Positions 36,775 to 46,644 are shown, counted from the stretch's first letter. The stretch: DNA of 64,000 nt from Alphaproteobacteria bacterium (GCA_028284045.1 JANQSN010000049.1:1-64000); one strand, 5' to 3'. Notes: generated from the letters alone by a model not told the origin. Made by a program: numbers and translations.

Positions 36775-37925
36775 GGAACCGTCCCCCGGGCCGGCGCGCG
36801 GATGCGCCGGCGCAGGCTCCGCCAGCCGTCCGCCGCGGTGCCGACGATCCCCTTCGGCAGGAACAGGGTCACGGCGATGAACAGCCCACCCAGCAGGAAC
36901 AGCCAGATCTCCGGCGCCGCGCCGGTGAAGTAGGTTTTTGCGTAGTTCACCAGCACCCCACCGAGTGCTGCGCCGTAGAGGGTGCCGCGCCCGCCGACCG
37001 CCACCCAGACGATGATCTCGATGGAGTTGGCCGGGGAGAACTCACCGGGATTGATGATGCCGACCTGCGGCACGTAGAGCGCCCCGGCCAGGCCCGCCAG
37101 CATCGCGGAGACCACCCAGACCACCAGCTTGTAGTACTCGACCCGGTAGCCGAGGAACCGCGTCCGGCTCTCGCCGTCGCGCACGGCCATGACGACGCGG
37201 CCGAACTTCGACAGCATCATCAGCCGGCAGACGAGATAGCCCAGCGCCAGCGCCAGCGCGCTGGCGGCGAACAGGGCGGCGCGGGTGCCGTCGGCCTGCA
37301 GGTCGAAGCCCAGCAGGTCCTTGAAATCGGTCAGGCCGTTGTTGCCGCCGAAGCCCATATCGTTGCGGAAGAAGGCCAGCATCAACGCATAGGTCATGGC
37401 CTGGGAGATGATCGACAGATAGACCCCGCCGACCCGGCTGCGGAAAGCCAGCCAGCCGAAGACGAAGGCCAGCGTGCCAGGCACCAGCAGCACCATCATC
37501 ATGGCGAAGGCGAAGCTGTCGAAGCCGTGCCAGTACCAGGGCAGGCGATCCCAATCGAGGAAGACCATGAAGTCCGGCAAGACGGGGTGCCCATAGACGC
37601 CGCGATCGCCGATCTGGCGCATCAGATGCATGCCCATGGCATAGCCGCCCAGCGCGAAGAAGGCGCCGTGGCCCAGGCTGAGAATGCCGCAATAGCCCCA
37701 GACCAGATCGACGCTGACCGCCAACAGAGCGAAGCACAGATACTTGCCCCACAGGCTGACCAGATAGCTCGGCACATGGAAGGGCGAGTCCGGCGGCACC
37801 GCCAGGTTCAGGACCGGCACCAGCACCGCCGCGCCCAGGACGATGGCCAGCAGCACGACCCCACCGGGATCCAGGCGCAGCAGGATGGGCACATATCCGG
37901 TGCGCGGCGACGGCATCACGCTCAT
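36771..37925 (-). CDS. urtC: Urea ABC transporter permease UrtC
   Basis: A 384-residue LivM-like permease with about ten membrane segments. WGYCGILSLGHGAFFALGGY near residue 75 is the family signature, and the long loop containing HPVLPDFMVFLDWDRLPWYW is typical of UrtC. The C-terminal core has YKLVVWVVSAMLAGLAGALY and PANSIEIIVWVAVGGRGTLY. The start at MSVMPSPRTG overlaps the urtB stop (ATGA), and its stop overlaps urtD. Confidence 0.94.
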   Translation of the reverse strand: MSVMPSPRTGYVPILLRLDPGGVVLLAIVLGAAVLVPVLNLAVPPDSPFHVPSYLVSLWGKYLCFALLAVSVDLVWGYCGILSLGHGAFFALGGYAMGMHLMRQIGDRGVYGHPVLPDFMVFLDWDRLPWYWHGFDSFAFAMMMVLLVPGTLAFVFGWLAFRSRVGGVYLSIISQAMTYALMLAFFRNDMGFGGNNGLTDFKDLLGFDLQADGTRAALFAASALALALGYLVCRLMMLSKFGRVVMAVRDGESRTRFLGYRVEYYKLVVWVVSAMLAGLAGALYVPQVGIINPGEFSPANSIEIIVWVAVGGRGTLYGAALGGVLVNYAKTYFTGAAPEIWLFLLGGLFIAVTLFLPKGIVGTAADGWRSLRRRIRAPARGTVP

Positions 37926-39574
37926 CCCTCCACCGCGCGGCCCTTGAGGGCGACCAGCCCCCTCGGCCGTTTCTGGATGAACAGGATGATGGCGACCAGC
38001 ACCAGGATCTTGCCCAGCACGGCGCCGGCATAGGGCTCCAGCAGCTTGTTGGCGATGCCCAGCGAGAAGGCGCCGGCCAGCGTGCCCCACAGATTGCCGA
38101 CCCCGCCGAACACGACGACCAGGAAACTGTCGATGATGTAGGACTGCCCGAGATTGGGGCTGACATTGTCGATCTGGCTGAGCGCCACGCCCGCCATCCC
38201 GGCGATGCCGGAGCCGAGGCCGAAGGTCAGCGCGTCCACCCGGTCGGTGCGGATGCCCATGGCGCGCGCCATCTGGCGGTTCTGGGTGACCGCGCGCATC
38301 TGCAGGCCCAGCGCCGTGCGCCGGAGCACGAAGATCAGCCCGGCGAACACGATCAGGCTGAACAGGATGATGTAGAGGCGGTTGTAGGTCAGCGTGATGC
38401 CGGCTGTGGTCTCGATGGCGCCCTGCATCCAGGACGGCGAGCCGACCTCCCGGTTGGTCGGGCCGAAGACCGTCCGCACGAGCTGTTGCAGGATCAGGCT
38501 GAGGCCCCAGGTCGCCAGCAGGGTTTCCAGCGGCCGGCCGTAGAGGAAGCGGATGATGCCGCGCTCGATGGCGATGCCGGCGAGGCCGGCCACCAGGAAG
38601 GCGGCCGGAATGGCGACCAGCAGCGAGACGTCGAACAGGCCCGGCGCCAGGTCGCGGAAGATCTGCTGGACCACATAGGTGGTGTAGGCGCCGAGCATCA
38701 CCATCTCGCCATGCGCCATATTGATGACGCCCATGACGCCGAAGGTGATGGCCAGCCCGATCGCCGCCAGCAGCAGGACGGAGCCGAGGCTGATGCCCTG
38801 ATAGACGTAGCCGGCGACCCGCCAGGTGGCGAGCCGGCCTTCGATGGCGTCCAGCGCCTCGCCGGCGGCGGCGCGCACGGCCTCGTCGGTCTCCTGAAAG
38901 CTGCCGTCGTTACTCTGGCGCAGCATGGCGGCCAGCATGCTGCGGATCTCCGGATCGGTAAGGGCGCCCAGCGTCTCCACGGCCTGGAGGCGGGCGGCCG
39001 GATCGTCGCTGTCCAGCAGGATCGCGGCGCGTGCCTTCGCCATGGCCTGGCGCACGGCGTCGTCGGTCTCTTCGGCTAGCGCCTGGTCCAACGCGGAGAG
39101 CGCGCTGGCGTCCTGGCTGCGGAACACCGCCTCCGCGGCCGCCAGTCGGACCGCCGGGTCGGGGTTCATCAGGGTCAGCGTGCCGATGGCCGATCCGGCC
39201 AGCCGGCGCAGCCGGTTATTGGCGCGCACGCGGTCGACGTCGCGGGACGCGACGACGCCGAGATCGTCCCCGGTGACGGCGTCGGTCAGGCTGAGCCCGT
39301 CGGGATGATCGGCGCCGATGGCCACCAGCCCATCGGCTTCCCGAACGTAGAGATTGCGGTCGGCGACCGCCTCCAGGATCGCCTGCACCCGGGGGTCGCC
39401 GGTCGCCACCAGCGCCTCGATGGCGGCGACCTTCTCCTCGAATGCGCCCACCGCAAGCTGGGCGACCAGCGCGGCGAAATCGCCGTCCTGGGCCCGGCTC
39501 GGCGCGGCCGCGGCGAGTGCGGCGAAGACGAACACGACACAGACGAAGACGGCCCGGAGTCCCGAAACCGGCAT
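37922..39574 (-). CDS. urtB: Urea ABC transporter permease UrtB with helical-repeat N-terminus
   Basis: A 550-residue protein. After a Sec-type signal (AVFVCVVFVFAALAAAAPSR) comes a periplasmic region of about 230 residues made of HEAT-like helical repeats (for example NPDPAVRLAAAEAVFRSQDA and SDDPAARLQAVETLGALTDP). The LivH-like membrane domain follows, with FGVMGVINMAHGEMVMLGAY near 290 and GVGNLWGTLAGAFSLGIANK near the end. This two-part layout is the usual one for UrtB. The start at MPVSGLRAV is chosen because it begins the signal peptide; a more upstream ATG would put extra hydrophilic residues in front. Confidence 0.93.
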   Translation of the reverse strand: MPVSGLRAVFVCVVFVFAALAAAAPSRAQDGDFAALVAQLAVGAFEEKVAAIEALVATGDPRVQAILEAVADRNLYVREADGLVAIGADHPDGLSLTDAVTGDDLGVVASRDVDRVRANNRLRRLAGSAIGTLTLMNPDPAVRLAAAEAVFRSQDASALSALDQALAEETDDAVRQAMAKARAAILLDSDDPAARLQAVETLGALTDPEIRSMLAAMLRQSNDGSFQETDEAVRAAAGEALDAIEGRLATWRVAGYVYQGISLGSVLLLAAIGLAITFGVMGVINMAHGEMVMLGAYTTYVVQQIFRDLAPGLFDVSLLVAIPAAFLVAGLAGIAIERGIIRFLYGRPLETLLATWGLSLILQQLVRTVFGPTNREVGSPSWMQGAIETTAGITLTYNRLYIILFSLIVFAGLIFVLRRTALGLQMRAVTQNRQMARAMGIRTDRVDALTFGLGSGIAGMAGVALSQIDNVSPNLGQSYIIDSFLVVVFGGVGNLWGTLAGAFSLGIANKLLEPYAGAVLGKILVLVAIILFIQKRPRGLVALKGRAVEG

Positions 39575-39611
39575 GAAGCGGCCCCCTGGCTGATCCTGGA
39601 ACGAGGGCGGT

Positions 39612-39641
39612 CCGGGTGCCGGCACTTCGTCCGGCACCCGG
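39612..39641 (-). terminator. Stem-loop between urtA and urtB
   Basis: CCGGGTGCCGG (39612-39622) and CCGGCACCCGG (39631-39641) form a perfect 11-bp stem with an eight-base loop in the 89-base gap after urtA. No T-run follows on the minus strand. It probably protects the urtA message or lowers read-through into urtB, giving excess binding protein. Confidence 0.6.
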
Positions 39642-39663
39642 GGCCCATTTCAGCCTCGGCCGA

Positions 39664-40953
39664 TCAGAACCGCGGGGTCTCGCAGTTGCCGCACACCCAG
39701 GGATAGGTCCAGTTGGCGGTCAGCACGGCGCTTTCGGGGATGAAGTCGCTCCAGGCGTCGCCGACGACCACGCCGTCCGTCTCCCACACGGTGTCGAACT
39801 GGCCGTCTTCGAGGATCTCGCCGATCAGCACCGGCTTGGACAGGTGATGGTTGGTGTTCATCACCGCGACGCCGCCGGTCAGGTTCGCCACCTCCTGGCC
39901 GTACATGGCCTGGCGCACGGCGTCGACATCGGTGGTGCCGGCCTGTTCGACCGCCTGCACCCACATGTTGAAGCCGATGTAATGGGCCTCCATGGGGTCG
40001 TTGGTCACCCGCGTGTCGTCGCCGATGAAGTCATGCCAGGCGGCGATGAACGCCTCGTTTTCGGCCGTGTCGACGGACATGAAGTAGTTCCAGGCCGCGA
40101 GGTGGCCGACCAGCGGCTCGGTGTCGAGACCGGCCAGTTCCTCCTCGCCGACGGAGAAGGCGACCACCGGAATGTCGGCGGCGTCGATGCCCTGATTGGC
40201 CAGCTCCAAATAGAAGGGCACGTTGGCGTCGCCGTTGATGGTGGAGACCACCGCGGTGGGCAGGCCCTGGTCGGCGAACTCCTGCACCTCGGCGACGATG
40301 GTCTGCCAGTCGGAATGTCCGAACGGCGTGTACTCCTCCATGATGTCGTCGTCGCTGACGCCATTGGCGTTCAGGAAGGCGCGCAGAATCCGATTGGTGG
40401 TGCGCGGATAGACGTAGTCGGTGCCGAGCAGAACCCAGCGTTCCGCCGCCCCACCCTCATCGCTCATCAGATATTCGACGGCCGGGATCGCCTGCTGGTT
40501 CGGGGCGGCGCCGGTGTAGAAGACGTTGCGGGAGCTTTCCTCGCCTTCGTACTGGACGGGATAGAACAGCAGGCCGTTCAGCTCTTCGAAGACCGGCAGG
40601 ACCGATTTACGGCTGACGGAGGTCCAGCAGCCGAAGACGACGTCCACCTCCTCCTGCTCGATCAGCTCGCGCGCCTTCTCCGCGAACAGCGGCCAGTCGG
40701 AGGCGGGATCGACCACCACGGCCTCCAGCGGCCGGCCGAGCACGCCGCCCGCGGCGTTCTGTTCCTCGATCAGCATCAGCATGACGTCCTTCAACGTCGT
40801 CTCGCTGATCGCCATGGTGCCGGAGAGCGAATGCAGGATGCCGATACGGATCGGCTCCCCCTCTTGTGCCATCGCCGCCGGCGCCCCGACGGTAAGTGCG
40901 CTGGCGAGCGCCGCGCCGGCGCCCCAACGCGCGATGCGACCGAACAGACCCAT
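39664..40953 (-). CDS. urtA: Urea ABC transporter substrate-binding protein UrtA
   Basis: A 429-residue periplasmic receptor with a Sec signal of about 29 residues ending AMAQEG. The mature protein opens PIRIGILHSLSGTMAISETT and contains FGCWTSVSRKSVLPVFEELN, LFYPVQYEGEESSRNVFYTG and DYVYPRTTNRILRAFL, the recognisable UrtA pattern. The C-terminus WVCGNCETPRF is typical. The ATG has AAGGAGG upstream. It is the first gene of the urtABCDE-ureDABCEFG run; the promoter must lie in 40954-41368, shared with the divergent TctC gene. Nitrogen control is expected for the family but no NtrC site is evident by eye. Confidence 0.96.
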   Translation of the reverse strand: MGLFGRIARWGAGAALASALTVGAPAAMAQEGEPIRIGILHSLSGTMAISETTLKDVMLMLIEEQNAAGGVLGRPLEAVVVDPASDWPLFAEKARELIEQEEVDVVFGCWTSVSRKSVLPVFEELNGLLFYPVQYEGEESSRNVFYTGAAPNQQAIPAVEYLMSDEGGAAERWVLLGTDYVYPRTTNRILRAFLNANGVSDDDIMEEYTPFGHSDWQTIVAEVQEFADQGLPTAVVSTINGDANVPFYLELANQGIDAADIPVVAFSVGEEELAGLDTEPLVGHLAAWNYFMSVDTAENEAFIAAWHDFIGDDTRVTNDPMEAHYIGFNMWVQAVEQAGTTDVDAVRQAMYGQEVANLTGGVAVMNTNHHLSKPVLIGEILEDGQFDTVWETDGVVVGDAWSDFIPESAVLTANWTYPWVCGNCETPRF

Positions 40954-41267
40954 CGACTGCCTCCTTGCCGTTGTCGCAGGGCTCTTGGCGGCCCGGCGGT
41001 ATCAGTCGGTTGAGCAATCGCCGTGCCAGTCGCGGCGGGGGCGCCATATCGCCGGCATTTCTCGCATCCGCAGCACAAACGCTGGTGTGCCGCTTCTCAC
41101 GGGTCGTTCGAGGTGCGCCCATTTAATCGGCATTCGCCTGCAATCGCATACGATCTGAGCAGAAATCGCCCATGGGGGCGGCAAATAGCGCCAGTTGCCC
41201 AGAGTTTCGGCGGCCGATAGCGGGCTACGCGGTTACGGATGTCCGGCAGGGGGCGATCGATGTGGGA

Positions 41268-41298
41268 TTTTGGTATGTGAAATTTTGGTATACCAAAA
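41268..41298. promoter_or_regulatory. Palindromic operator with extra half-site upstream of tctC
   Basis: TTTTGGTATACCAAAA at 41283-41298 is a perfect 16-bp palindrome, and the same half-site TTTTGGTAT occurs again at 41268-41276. It lies 70-100 bases before the first gene of the sugar-acid operon. Size and symmetry fit a GntR/FCD regulator such as the one encoded at 46645. The rest of the 415-base divergent region (40954-41368) shows no gene, and I could not assign -10/-35 boxes with confidence. Confidence 0.7.
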
Positions 41299-41368
41299 CA
41301 GATCTAGATGCTAATGGGTCGGGTGACGTGCCGCAGAACGCACGTGCAAGCCCAGGAGGATATGCCCC

Positions 41369-42313
41369 ATGAAGAAGCTGCTCTTGACAGCCGCTGCCGT
41401 CGCCACCGTCTGCACGGCCGCAGCCGCTGAGGACTTTCCCGCGCGCACCATCGAGGTCGTGACCCATGCCGGCAACGGCGGCGGCACCGATGTGACCACC
41501 CGCATGATGATGATCCGCGCGCGCCGTGAGCTGGACACCGACATGGTTGTGGTCAACCGCCGCGGCGGCGGTGGCGCCGTGGCCATGGACTATTATCTGG
41601 AGCAGGAGGCGGACGGTCACAGCATCCTGACCTTCACCATCGGGCACTCCGCCACGGTGGCGCTGGGCAACACCGAGATGACGCTCGACGACATCCGGCC
41701 GATCGCGCGGGGCACCGACGACCCGCAGATCCTGATGACCCGCTGCGGCATCTATGACAGCGCCGAGGCCTTCGTCGACGCCCAGCGCGAGGAGCCGCTG
41801 ACCTACGGCACCACCCATCTGGGCGGCATCGACGATGTCTCGGCCTTCATGTTCGCCCGCCGCGGCGAGCTGGCCACGCCCAACATCGTGCCGTTCGAGG
41901 GCGGTGGCGAGCTGGCGACCCAACTCGTGGCCGGCGCGGTGGACGTCGCCGTGCTCAACCTCGCCGAGGCCGGATCGCAGATCGAAGCCGGCGACATCTG
42001 CCCGATCGTCGTGCTGGCGCCGGAGCGGATGAGCGCCCTGGCCGATGTGTCGACGGCTGAGGAGCTGGGCATCGACGCCAACTTCTCCACCGTCCGCGGC
42101 TTCGTCGTGCACGCCGACACCCCGGACGAGGTGGCCGCGCGGCTTGAGGAAGCGTTGCTGAACGCCATGAACCACACCGTCTATCAGGGCTTCCTGACCT
42201 CCGTCGGTCTCGACCCGACCTCGGTGGCGGGGGCCGATGTGTGGGGCAACCAGCTCACCTCGATGCAGGCGGACATGGATGCCGCCCTTCGCGAGCTTGG
42301 CTTCATCGAGTAA
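41369..42313 (+). CDS. Tripartite tricarboxylate transporter binding protein TctC, copy 1
   Basis: A 314-residue Bug-type periplasmic receptor with a short Sec signal (MKKLLLTAAAVATVCTAAAA). The mature N-terminus DFPARTIEVVTHAGNGGGTD and the VVNRRGGGGAVAMDYYLEQE segment form the ligand-binding loops of the family, in which carboxylates are held by backbone and water contacts. It is the first gene of the twelve-gene run and is separated from tctB by a MITE-like repeat. The ligand is probably a sugar acid, judging by the enzymes downstream. Confidence 0.9.
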   Translation: MKKLLLTAAAVATVCTAAAAEDFPARTIEVVTHAGNGGGTDVTTRMMMIRARRELDTDMVVVNRRGGGGAVAMDYYLEQEADGHSILTFTIGHSATVALGNTEMTLDDIRPIARGTDDPQILMTRCGIYDSAEAFVDAQREEPLTYGTTHLGGIDDVSAFMFARRGELATPNIVPFEGGGELATQLVAGAVDVAVLNLAEAGSQIEAGDICPIVVLAPERMSALADVSTAEELGIDANFSTVRGFVVHADTPDEVAARLEEALLNAMNHTVYQGFLTSVGLDPTSVAGADVWGNQLTSMQADMDAALRELGFIE

Positions 42314-42357
42314 CCGGCGACACGGGTTCCCGGCCTAGCCCTCAAGTTGAGAGGGCG

Positions 42358-42520
42358 GGTTCAATCGGTACTCATCCCACAGCCCGTTAGAGCCCTCCCC
42401 CATCAAGGGGGAGGGTTGGGAGGGGGTGATCCCTGTCGGTGGGGCAGTTGGCGGCGCCATCAACCCCCACCCGAACCCTCCCCCATCAAGGGGGAGGGAC
42501 TTGGGACTATCGATTGAACC
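42358..42520. repeat. MITE-like palindromic element, copy 2
   Basis: This 163-bp element sits between tctC and tctB. Its ends are a perfect 10-bp inverted repeat, GGTTCAATCG (42358-42367) and CGATTGAACC (42511-42520). Inner blocks CCCTCCCCCATCAAGGGGG and AGGGTTGGGAGGGGGTGAT face CAACCCCCACCCGAACCCTC and onward. The inner blocks nearly match those of the copy at 24286, and both have a TCGATT-type end, so they belong to one family. Inside an operon it would fold in the mRNA. Confidence 0.8.
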
Positions 42521-42607
42521 TGGCGATTGGACCTGGGCCGGCGTGCTTCGCGCCTCACTCTTGTCGGGGCCTCGACGCCCCTGACGCGCCAGCAAGAGGG
42601 ATCTGCC

Positions 42608-43051
42608 ATGGCCCGCTTTGCTGTTCCCGTTGGCCTGCTCGCCTTCTGCGCCATCGCCTTCTGGCTGTCGACGCAGTTCGACCGCGTGCCGCCGATCCTG
42701 CTGCGCGGCATGCAGCCGGAGCATTTCCCGCAACTGGTGGTGATCCTGATCGCCGCGCTGGCGGTCTGCGTGATGGTCTTCGACCCGGTGGTCGAGCAGC
42801 AGCGGCGGCCGGCCCGGATGGTCTGGATCAGCATGGGCCTGTTCGCCGTGTTCGCCCTGTTGGCGCAGGTCGACCTGTTCCTCGGGCTCGGCGTCTTCGC
42901 CGGGGCGTTGGCCTTGTGCTGGGGCGAGCGGCGGCCATGGGCGCTGGCGCTGGTGGCCGTCGTCGGCCCGGCCTTCGTCTTCTTCCTGTTCGACCAGGTC
43001 TTCGAGATCCGCTTCCCGCGCGGCCTCCTGACCAATCTCTGGTACGGGTGA
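42608..43051 (+). CDS. Tripartite tricarboxylate transporter small membrane protein TctB, copy 1
   Basis: A 147-residue protein with four predicted membrane segments: residues 5-20, 42-60, 74-95 and 105-130. The FDRVPPILLRGMQPEHFPQL region after the first helix is typical of TctB. It starts 294 bases after tctC because the repeat element is inserted between them, and ends seven bases before tctA. Function is to assist the large permease TctA; family members are poorly conserved, so the call rests on topology and position. Confidence 0.85.
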   Translation: MARFAVPVGLLAFCAIAFWLSTQFDRVPPILLRGMQPEHFPQLVVILIAALAVCVMVFDPVVEQQRRPARMVWISMGLFAVFALLAQVDLFLGLGVFAGALALCWGERRPWALALVAVVGPAFVFFLFDQVFEIRFPRGLLTNLWYG

Positions 43052-43057
43052 CCGGCG

Positions 43058-44554
43058 ATGGACGCGCTCTTCGGCGGCCTGGCGGCGCTGGCGGATCCCG
43101 GCTTGCTGTTCCTGATCTTCCTGGCGACGTTGGGCGGCGTGGTGATCGGCGCGTTGCCGGGGCTGAACGCCACGACCGGCGCGGCGCTGATGCTGCCCTT
43201 CACCATCACCATGGACCCGATCGCGGCCATCGCGATCCTGACGACTATCTATTGCGCGGCGACCTTCGCCGGCGCGATCACCGCGATCCTGATCAACACG
43301 CCGGGCACCTCGGCGAGCGCCACCACCTGCCTGGACGGCTATCCGCTGGCCCAGCGCGGCGAGGCGGGGCGGGCCTTGGGCATGGCGACCATCTCGTCGA
43401 CCTTCGGCGGCATCCTGTCGGTCCTGTGCCTGATGGCGGCCGCACCGCTGCTGGCGCGCATGGCCTACAATTTCGCGCCGCCGGAGTATTTCGCGCTGAC
43501 CGTCTTCGGTATCTCGATGCTGGCGACCATCGGCAACGGCACGCCGATGCGCAACATCATCGCCGGCCTTCTGGGCATCCTGCTCGCCACCGTCGGCAAA
43601 GACCTGCTGACCACGGTCGAGCGCTTCACCTTCGGCTTCAACGAGCTGTCCGAAGGCATCGGCTTCGTGCCCGTCATGATCGGCATCTTCGGCATCTCCG
43701 AGCTGCTGGTTCAGGCGGAGACCCTGGCCGTGGAGAAGCGCCGGGTGATCATGAAGGCGATCAAGCTGCCCAGCCGCGACGATTACCGGAAGGTCTGGCG
43801 CACCATCCTGCGCAGCTCCGGCATCGGCACCTTCATCGGCATCCTGCCGGCCGAGGGGGCGACCGTCGCCTCGATGATCGGCTATAACGAGGCGCGCCGC
43901 TGGTCGAAGACGCCCGAAGAGTTCGGCAAGGGCGCGATCGAGGGCATCGCCGGGTCCGAAGCGGCCAACAACTCCGCCACCGGCGGGGCCATGGTGCCGA
44001 CGCTGGCGCTCGGCATCCCCGGCAGCCCGACCGCGGCGGTGATCCTAGCCGGGCTGATGGTGCACGGGCTGCAGCCCGGCCCCACCATGTTCACCGACCA
44101 GTCGCACTTCGCCTACGCCATCTTCTGGGCGATGCTGCTGGTCAATGTGATGTTCATCTTCGTCGGGCTGTTCGGTGCCAAGCTGTTCGCCCGCGTTGCC
44201 TTCATTCCCATCCCGATCCTCTGGCCGATCGTCTTCACCTTCTCGATCGTCGGCGCCTATGCGCTTGACCAGTCGATGCTGGATGTCTGGATCGCCATCG
44301 GCGCTGGCATCGTCGGGTACTTCATGCGCCGGTTCGGATACTCCGTGGTGCCGCTGGCCATCGGCCTGATCCTCGGCGGCATGCTGGAGAAGCGGCTCGG
44401 CCAGTCGCTGATCATGCTCGACGATCAGTGGTGGCTGATGTTCACGCGCCCGCTGGCGCTGTTGTTCTTCGTCCTGACCTTCCTGGCGCTGTTCGGACCG
44501 TTCCTCTGGAAGCGCTTCGTCAAGCGGCCCAGCGCCGCCGCAACGAGAGAGTAG
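43058..44554 (+). CDS. Tripartite tricarboxylate transporter large permease TctA, copy 1
   Basis: A 498-residue permease with about eleven membrane segments. The family motif GALPGLNATTGAALMLPFTI lies near residue 29, AILINTPGTSASATTCLDGY near 76, IIAGLLGILLATVGKDLLT near 167, and the second-half repeat VPTLALGIPGSPTAAVILAG near 310. Together with TctC and TctB it forms a proton- or sodium-driven carboxylate importer. The enolase-superfamily gene begins three bases after its stop. Confidence 0.93.
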   Translation: MDALFGGLAALADPGLLFLIFLATLGGVVIGALPGLNATTGAALMLPFTITMDPIAAIAILTTIYCAATFAGAITAILINTPGTSASATTCLDGYPLAQRGEAGRALGMATISSTFGGILSVLCLMAAAPLLARMAYNFAPPEYFALTVFGISMLATIGNGTPMRNIIAGLLGILLATVGKDLLTTVERFTFGFNELSEGIGFVPVMIGIFGISELLVQAETLAVEKRRVIMKAIKLPSRDDYRKVWRTILRSSGIGTFIGILPAEGATVASMIGYNEARRWSKTPEEFGKGAIEGIAGSEAANNSATGGAMVPTLALGIPGSPTAAVILAGLMVHGLQPGPTMFTDQSHFAYAIFWAMLLVNVMFIFVGLFGAKLFARVAFIPIPILWPIVFTFSIVGAYALDQSMLDVWIAIGAGIVGYFMRRFGYSVVPLAIGLILGGMLEKRLGQSLIMLDDQWWLMFTRPLALLFFVLTFLALFGPFLWKRFVKRPSAAATRE

Positions 44555-44557
44555 TTC

Positions 44558-45733
44558 ATGACCACCATCAAGTCCGTGCGCGCCAGGGTCTGGCACTGGA
44601 AAGGGCCGACGGTTCCGCCCACGGGGAACTTCTGCACCAACGCGTCCGACGCCCTGTGGATCAAGGGCGACACGATGGCCTCGTTCCGCTTCCACCAATG
44701 GCTGACCTGCGAGGTGGAGACCCAGGACGGCACCATCGGCATCGGCAACGCCGCCCTGGCGCCGACCCTGGTCAAGGCCGCCATCGACGACTGGTATGCG
44801 CCGCTGGTGATCGGCGAGGACCCGTTCGACTACGCCTATATCTGGGAGAAGATGTACCGCCGCAGCCATGCCTGGGGCCGCAAGGGCATCGGCATGATCG
44901 CCATGTCGGCGATCGACATCGCGATCTGGGACCTGATGGGCAAGCTGGTCGGCAAGCCCGTCTTCAAGCTGTTGGGCGGGCGGACGAAGGAGAAGATCCC
45001 GGTCTACTACTCCAAGCTCTATTCCGGCCCGATCGAGACCATGCAGGCGGAGGCGGCAGCCGCCCAGGCCAACGGCTATGCCGGCTACAAGATGCGCTTC
45101 GGCTGGGGGCCGAAGGACGGCATGGCCGGCATGCGCGAGAACCTGAAGCGCGTCGCCGCGGTGCGCGAGGTGATCGGCTACGACGTCGACCTGATGCTCG
45201 AATGCTACATGGGCTGGACCGTCGACTACGCCAAACGCATGCTGCCCAAGCTCGCCGAATACGAGCCGCGCTGGCTGGAAGAGCCGGTGATCGCCGACGA
45301 CGTGGCGGGCTATCGCGAACTGAACGCGCTGAACATCGTGCCGATCTCCGGCGGCGAGCACGAATTCTCGGTGATCGGCTGCAAGGACCTGATCGAGACC
45401 AAGGCGGTCAGCGTTCTGCAATACGACACCAACCGGGTCGGCGGCATCACCGCCGCGCAGAAGATCAACGCGATCGCCGAAGCCTTCCAGCTTCCGGTGA
45501 TCCCGCATGCCGGTCAGGCGCACAACTATCACCTGACCATGGCGAACACGAACTGCCCGATCAGCGAGTACTTCCCTGTCTTCGACGTCGAGGTCGGCAA
45601 CGAGCTGTTCTACTACATCTTCGACGGCGATCCGGAGGCCAAGGACGGCTTCCTGCAGCTCGACGACGACACGCCCGGGCTCGCCATCACCATCACAGAC
45701 CGGCACCTCCAGCATTTCGAGATCGACGAATGA
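44558..45733 (+). CDS. Enolase-superfamily sugar-acid dehydratase (rhamnonate dehydratase-like)
   Basis: A 391-residue mandelate racemase/enolase family enzyme. The barrel carries [14 protein letters not shown] near residue 175, metal-ligand strands [18 protein letters not shown] and ISGGEHEF, the Asp in [17 protein letters not shown] and the His in [13 protein letters not shown]. The His-Asp pair and GGEHEF strand are close to L-rhamnonate dehydratase, in which that pair does the chemistry. It should dehydrate an aldonic or related acid to a 2-keto-3-deoxy acid. The exact substrate cannot be told. It is coupled to the DapA-family gene by an ATGA overlap. Confidence 0.82.
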   Translation: MTTIKSVRARVWHWKGPTVPPTGNFCTNASDALWIKGDTMASFRFHQWLTCEVETQDGTIGIGNAALAPTLVKAAIDDWYAPLVIGEDPFDYAYIWEKMYRRSHAWGRKGIGMIAMSAIDIAIWDLMGKLVGKPVFKLLGGRTKEKIPVYYSKLYSGPIETMQAEAAAAQANGYAGYKMRFGWGPKDGMAGMRENLKRVAAVREVIGYDVDLMLECYMGWTVDYAKRMLPKLAEYEPRWLEEPVIADDVAGYRELNALNIVPISGGEHEFSVIGCKDLIETKAVSVLQYDTNRVGGITAAQKINAIAEAFQLPVIPHAGQAHNYHLTMANTNCPISEYFPVFDVEVGNELFYYIFDGDPEAKDGFLQLDDDTPGLAITITDRHLQHFEIDE

Positions 45734-46641
45734 CCCCCTACCAAGGCATCTGGCCGGTCGCGCCCACCCCGTTCCACCCCGACGGCACCGTCGATTACGA
45801 CGGCATGCGCCGGGTGATCGACTGCATGGTCGATCAGGGGTCGGACGGGATCTGCATCCTCGCCAACTTCTCCGAGCAGTTCCTCATGACGGATGAGGAG
45901 CGCCGGCAGCTCACCGAACTGTCGCTCGCCCATATGGCCGGGCGGCTGCCGGTGATCGTCACCATCAGCCATTTCGCCACCGATATCGCCGTGGCCCGCG
46001 CGCAGCACGCCAAGGCGCATGGCGCGGCCATCGTGATGATGATGGCGCCCTATCACGGCGCGCTGATGCGCGGCACGGCGGAGCAGACCTACGAGCAGTT
46101 CGCCCGCGTCGGCGAGGTCGGCCTGCCGATCATGGTGCAGGATGCACCCTTGTCGGGGGTGGAGCTGCCGGTGCCGCTGCTTCTACGCATGGCGCGCGAG
46201 ATCGACATGGTCCGGCTGTTCAAGATCGAATGCCCCCAGGCGGCGGCGAAGCTGCGCGCGCTGATCGCGGCGGGCGGCGACGCCATCGCGGGGCCGTTCG
46301 ACGGTGAGGAAGGTATCTCGCTGCTGGCCGATCTCGACGCGGGCGCCACCGGCTCGATGACCAGCGCCATGATCCCCGATCAGATCAAGCCGGTGATCGA
46401 CACGCATCGCCGCGGCGACCGGGACGGCGCGATGGCGGCCTATGCCCGCGTCCTGCCGGCGATCAACCACGAGAACCGGCAATGCGGCTTCCGGGCGACC
46501 AAGGCGGTGATGGCCGAGGGCGGGGTGATCGGCTCGGCCTTCTGCCGCCATCCCATCGCGCCGCTGCATCCCGACACCCAGGCCGAGCTGATCGCGCTGG
46601 TGCGGCCGCTCGATCCGGTGGCCTTGCGCTGGGGGCGTTGA
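45730..46641 (+). CDS. DapA/NAL-family keto-deoxy-acid dehydratase or aldolase
   Basis: A 303-residue class I Schiff-base enzyme. It opens [20 protein letters not shown]; the Schiff-base Lys is in [12 protein letters not shown] near residue 163, with [10 protein letters not shown] upstream holding the usual aromatic or Pro region. It acts on the product of the upstream dehydratase, either cleaving the 2-keto-3-deoxy acid or dehydrating it. The 2-oxoglutarate-semialdehyde-type dehydrogenase two genes later favours the dehydratase role, as in the nonphosphorylating pentose-acid route. It is not lysine-pathway DapA, given the context. Confidence 0.8.
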   Translation: MTPYQGIWPVAPTPFHPDGTVDYDGMRRVIDCMVDQGSDGICILANFSEQFLMTDEERRQLTELSLAHMAGRLPVIVTISHFATDIAVARAQHAKAHGAAIVMMMAPYHGALMRGTAEQTYEQFARVGEVGLPIMVQDAPLSGVELPVPLLLRMAREIDMVRLFKIECPQAAAKLRALIAAGGDAIAGPFDGEEGISLLADLDAGATGSMTSAMIPDQIKPVIDTHRRGDRDGAMAAYARVLPAINHENRQCGFRATKAVMAEGGVIGSAFCRHPIAPLHPDTQAELIALVRPLDPVALRWGR

Positions 46642-46644
46642 GAC

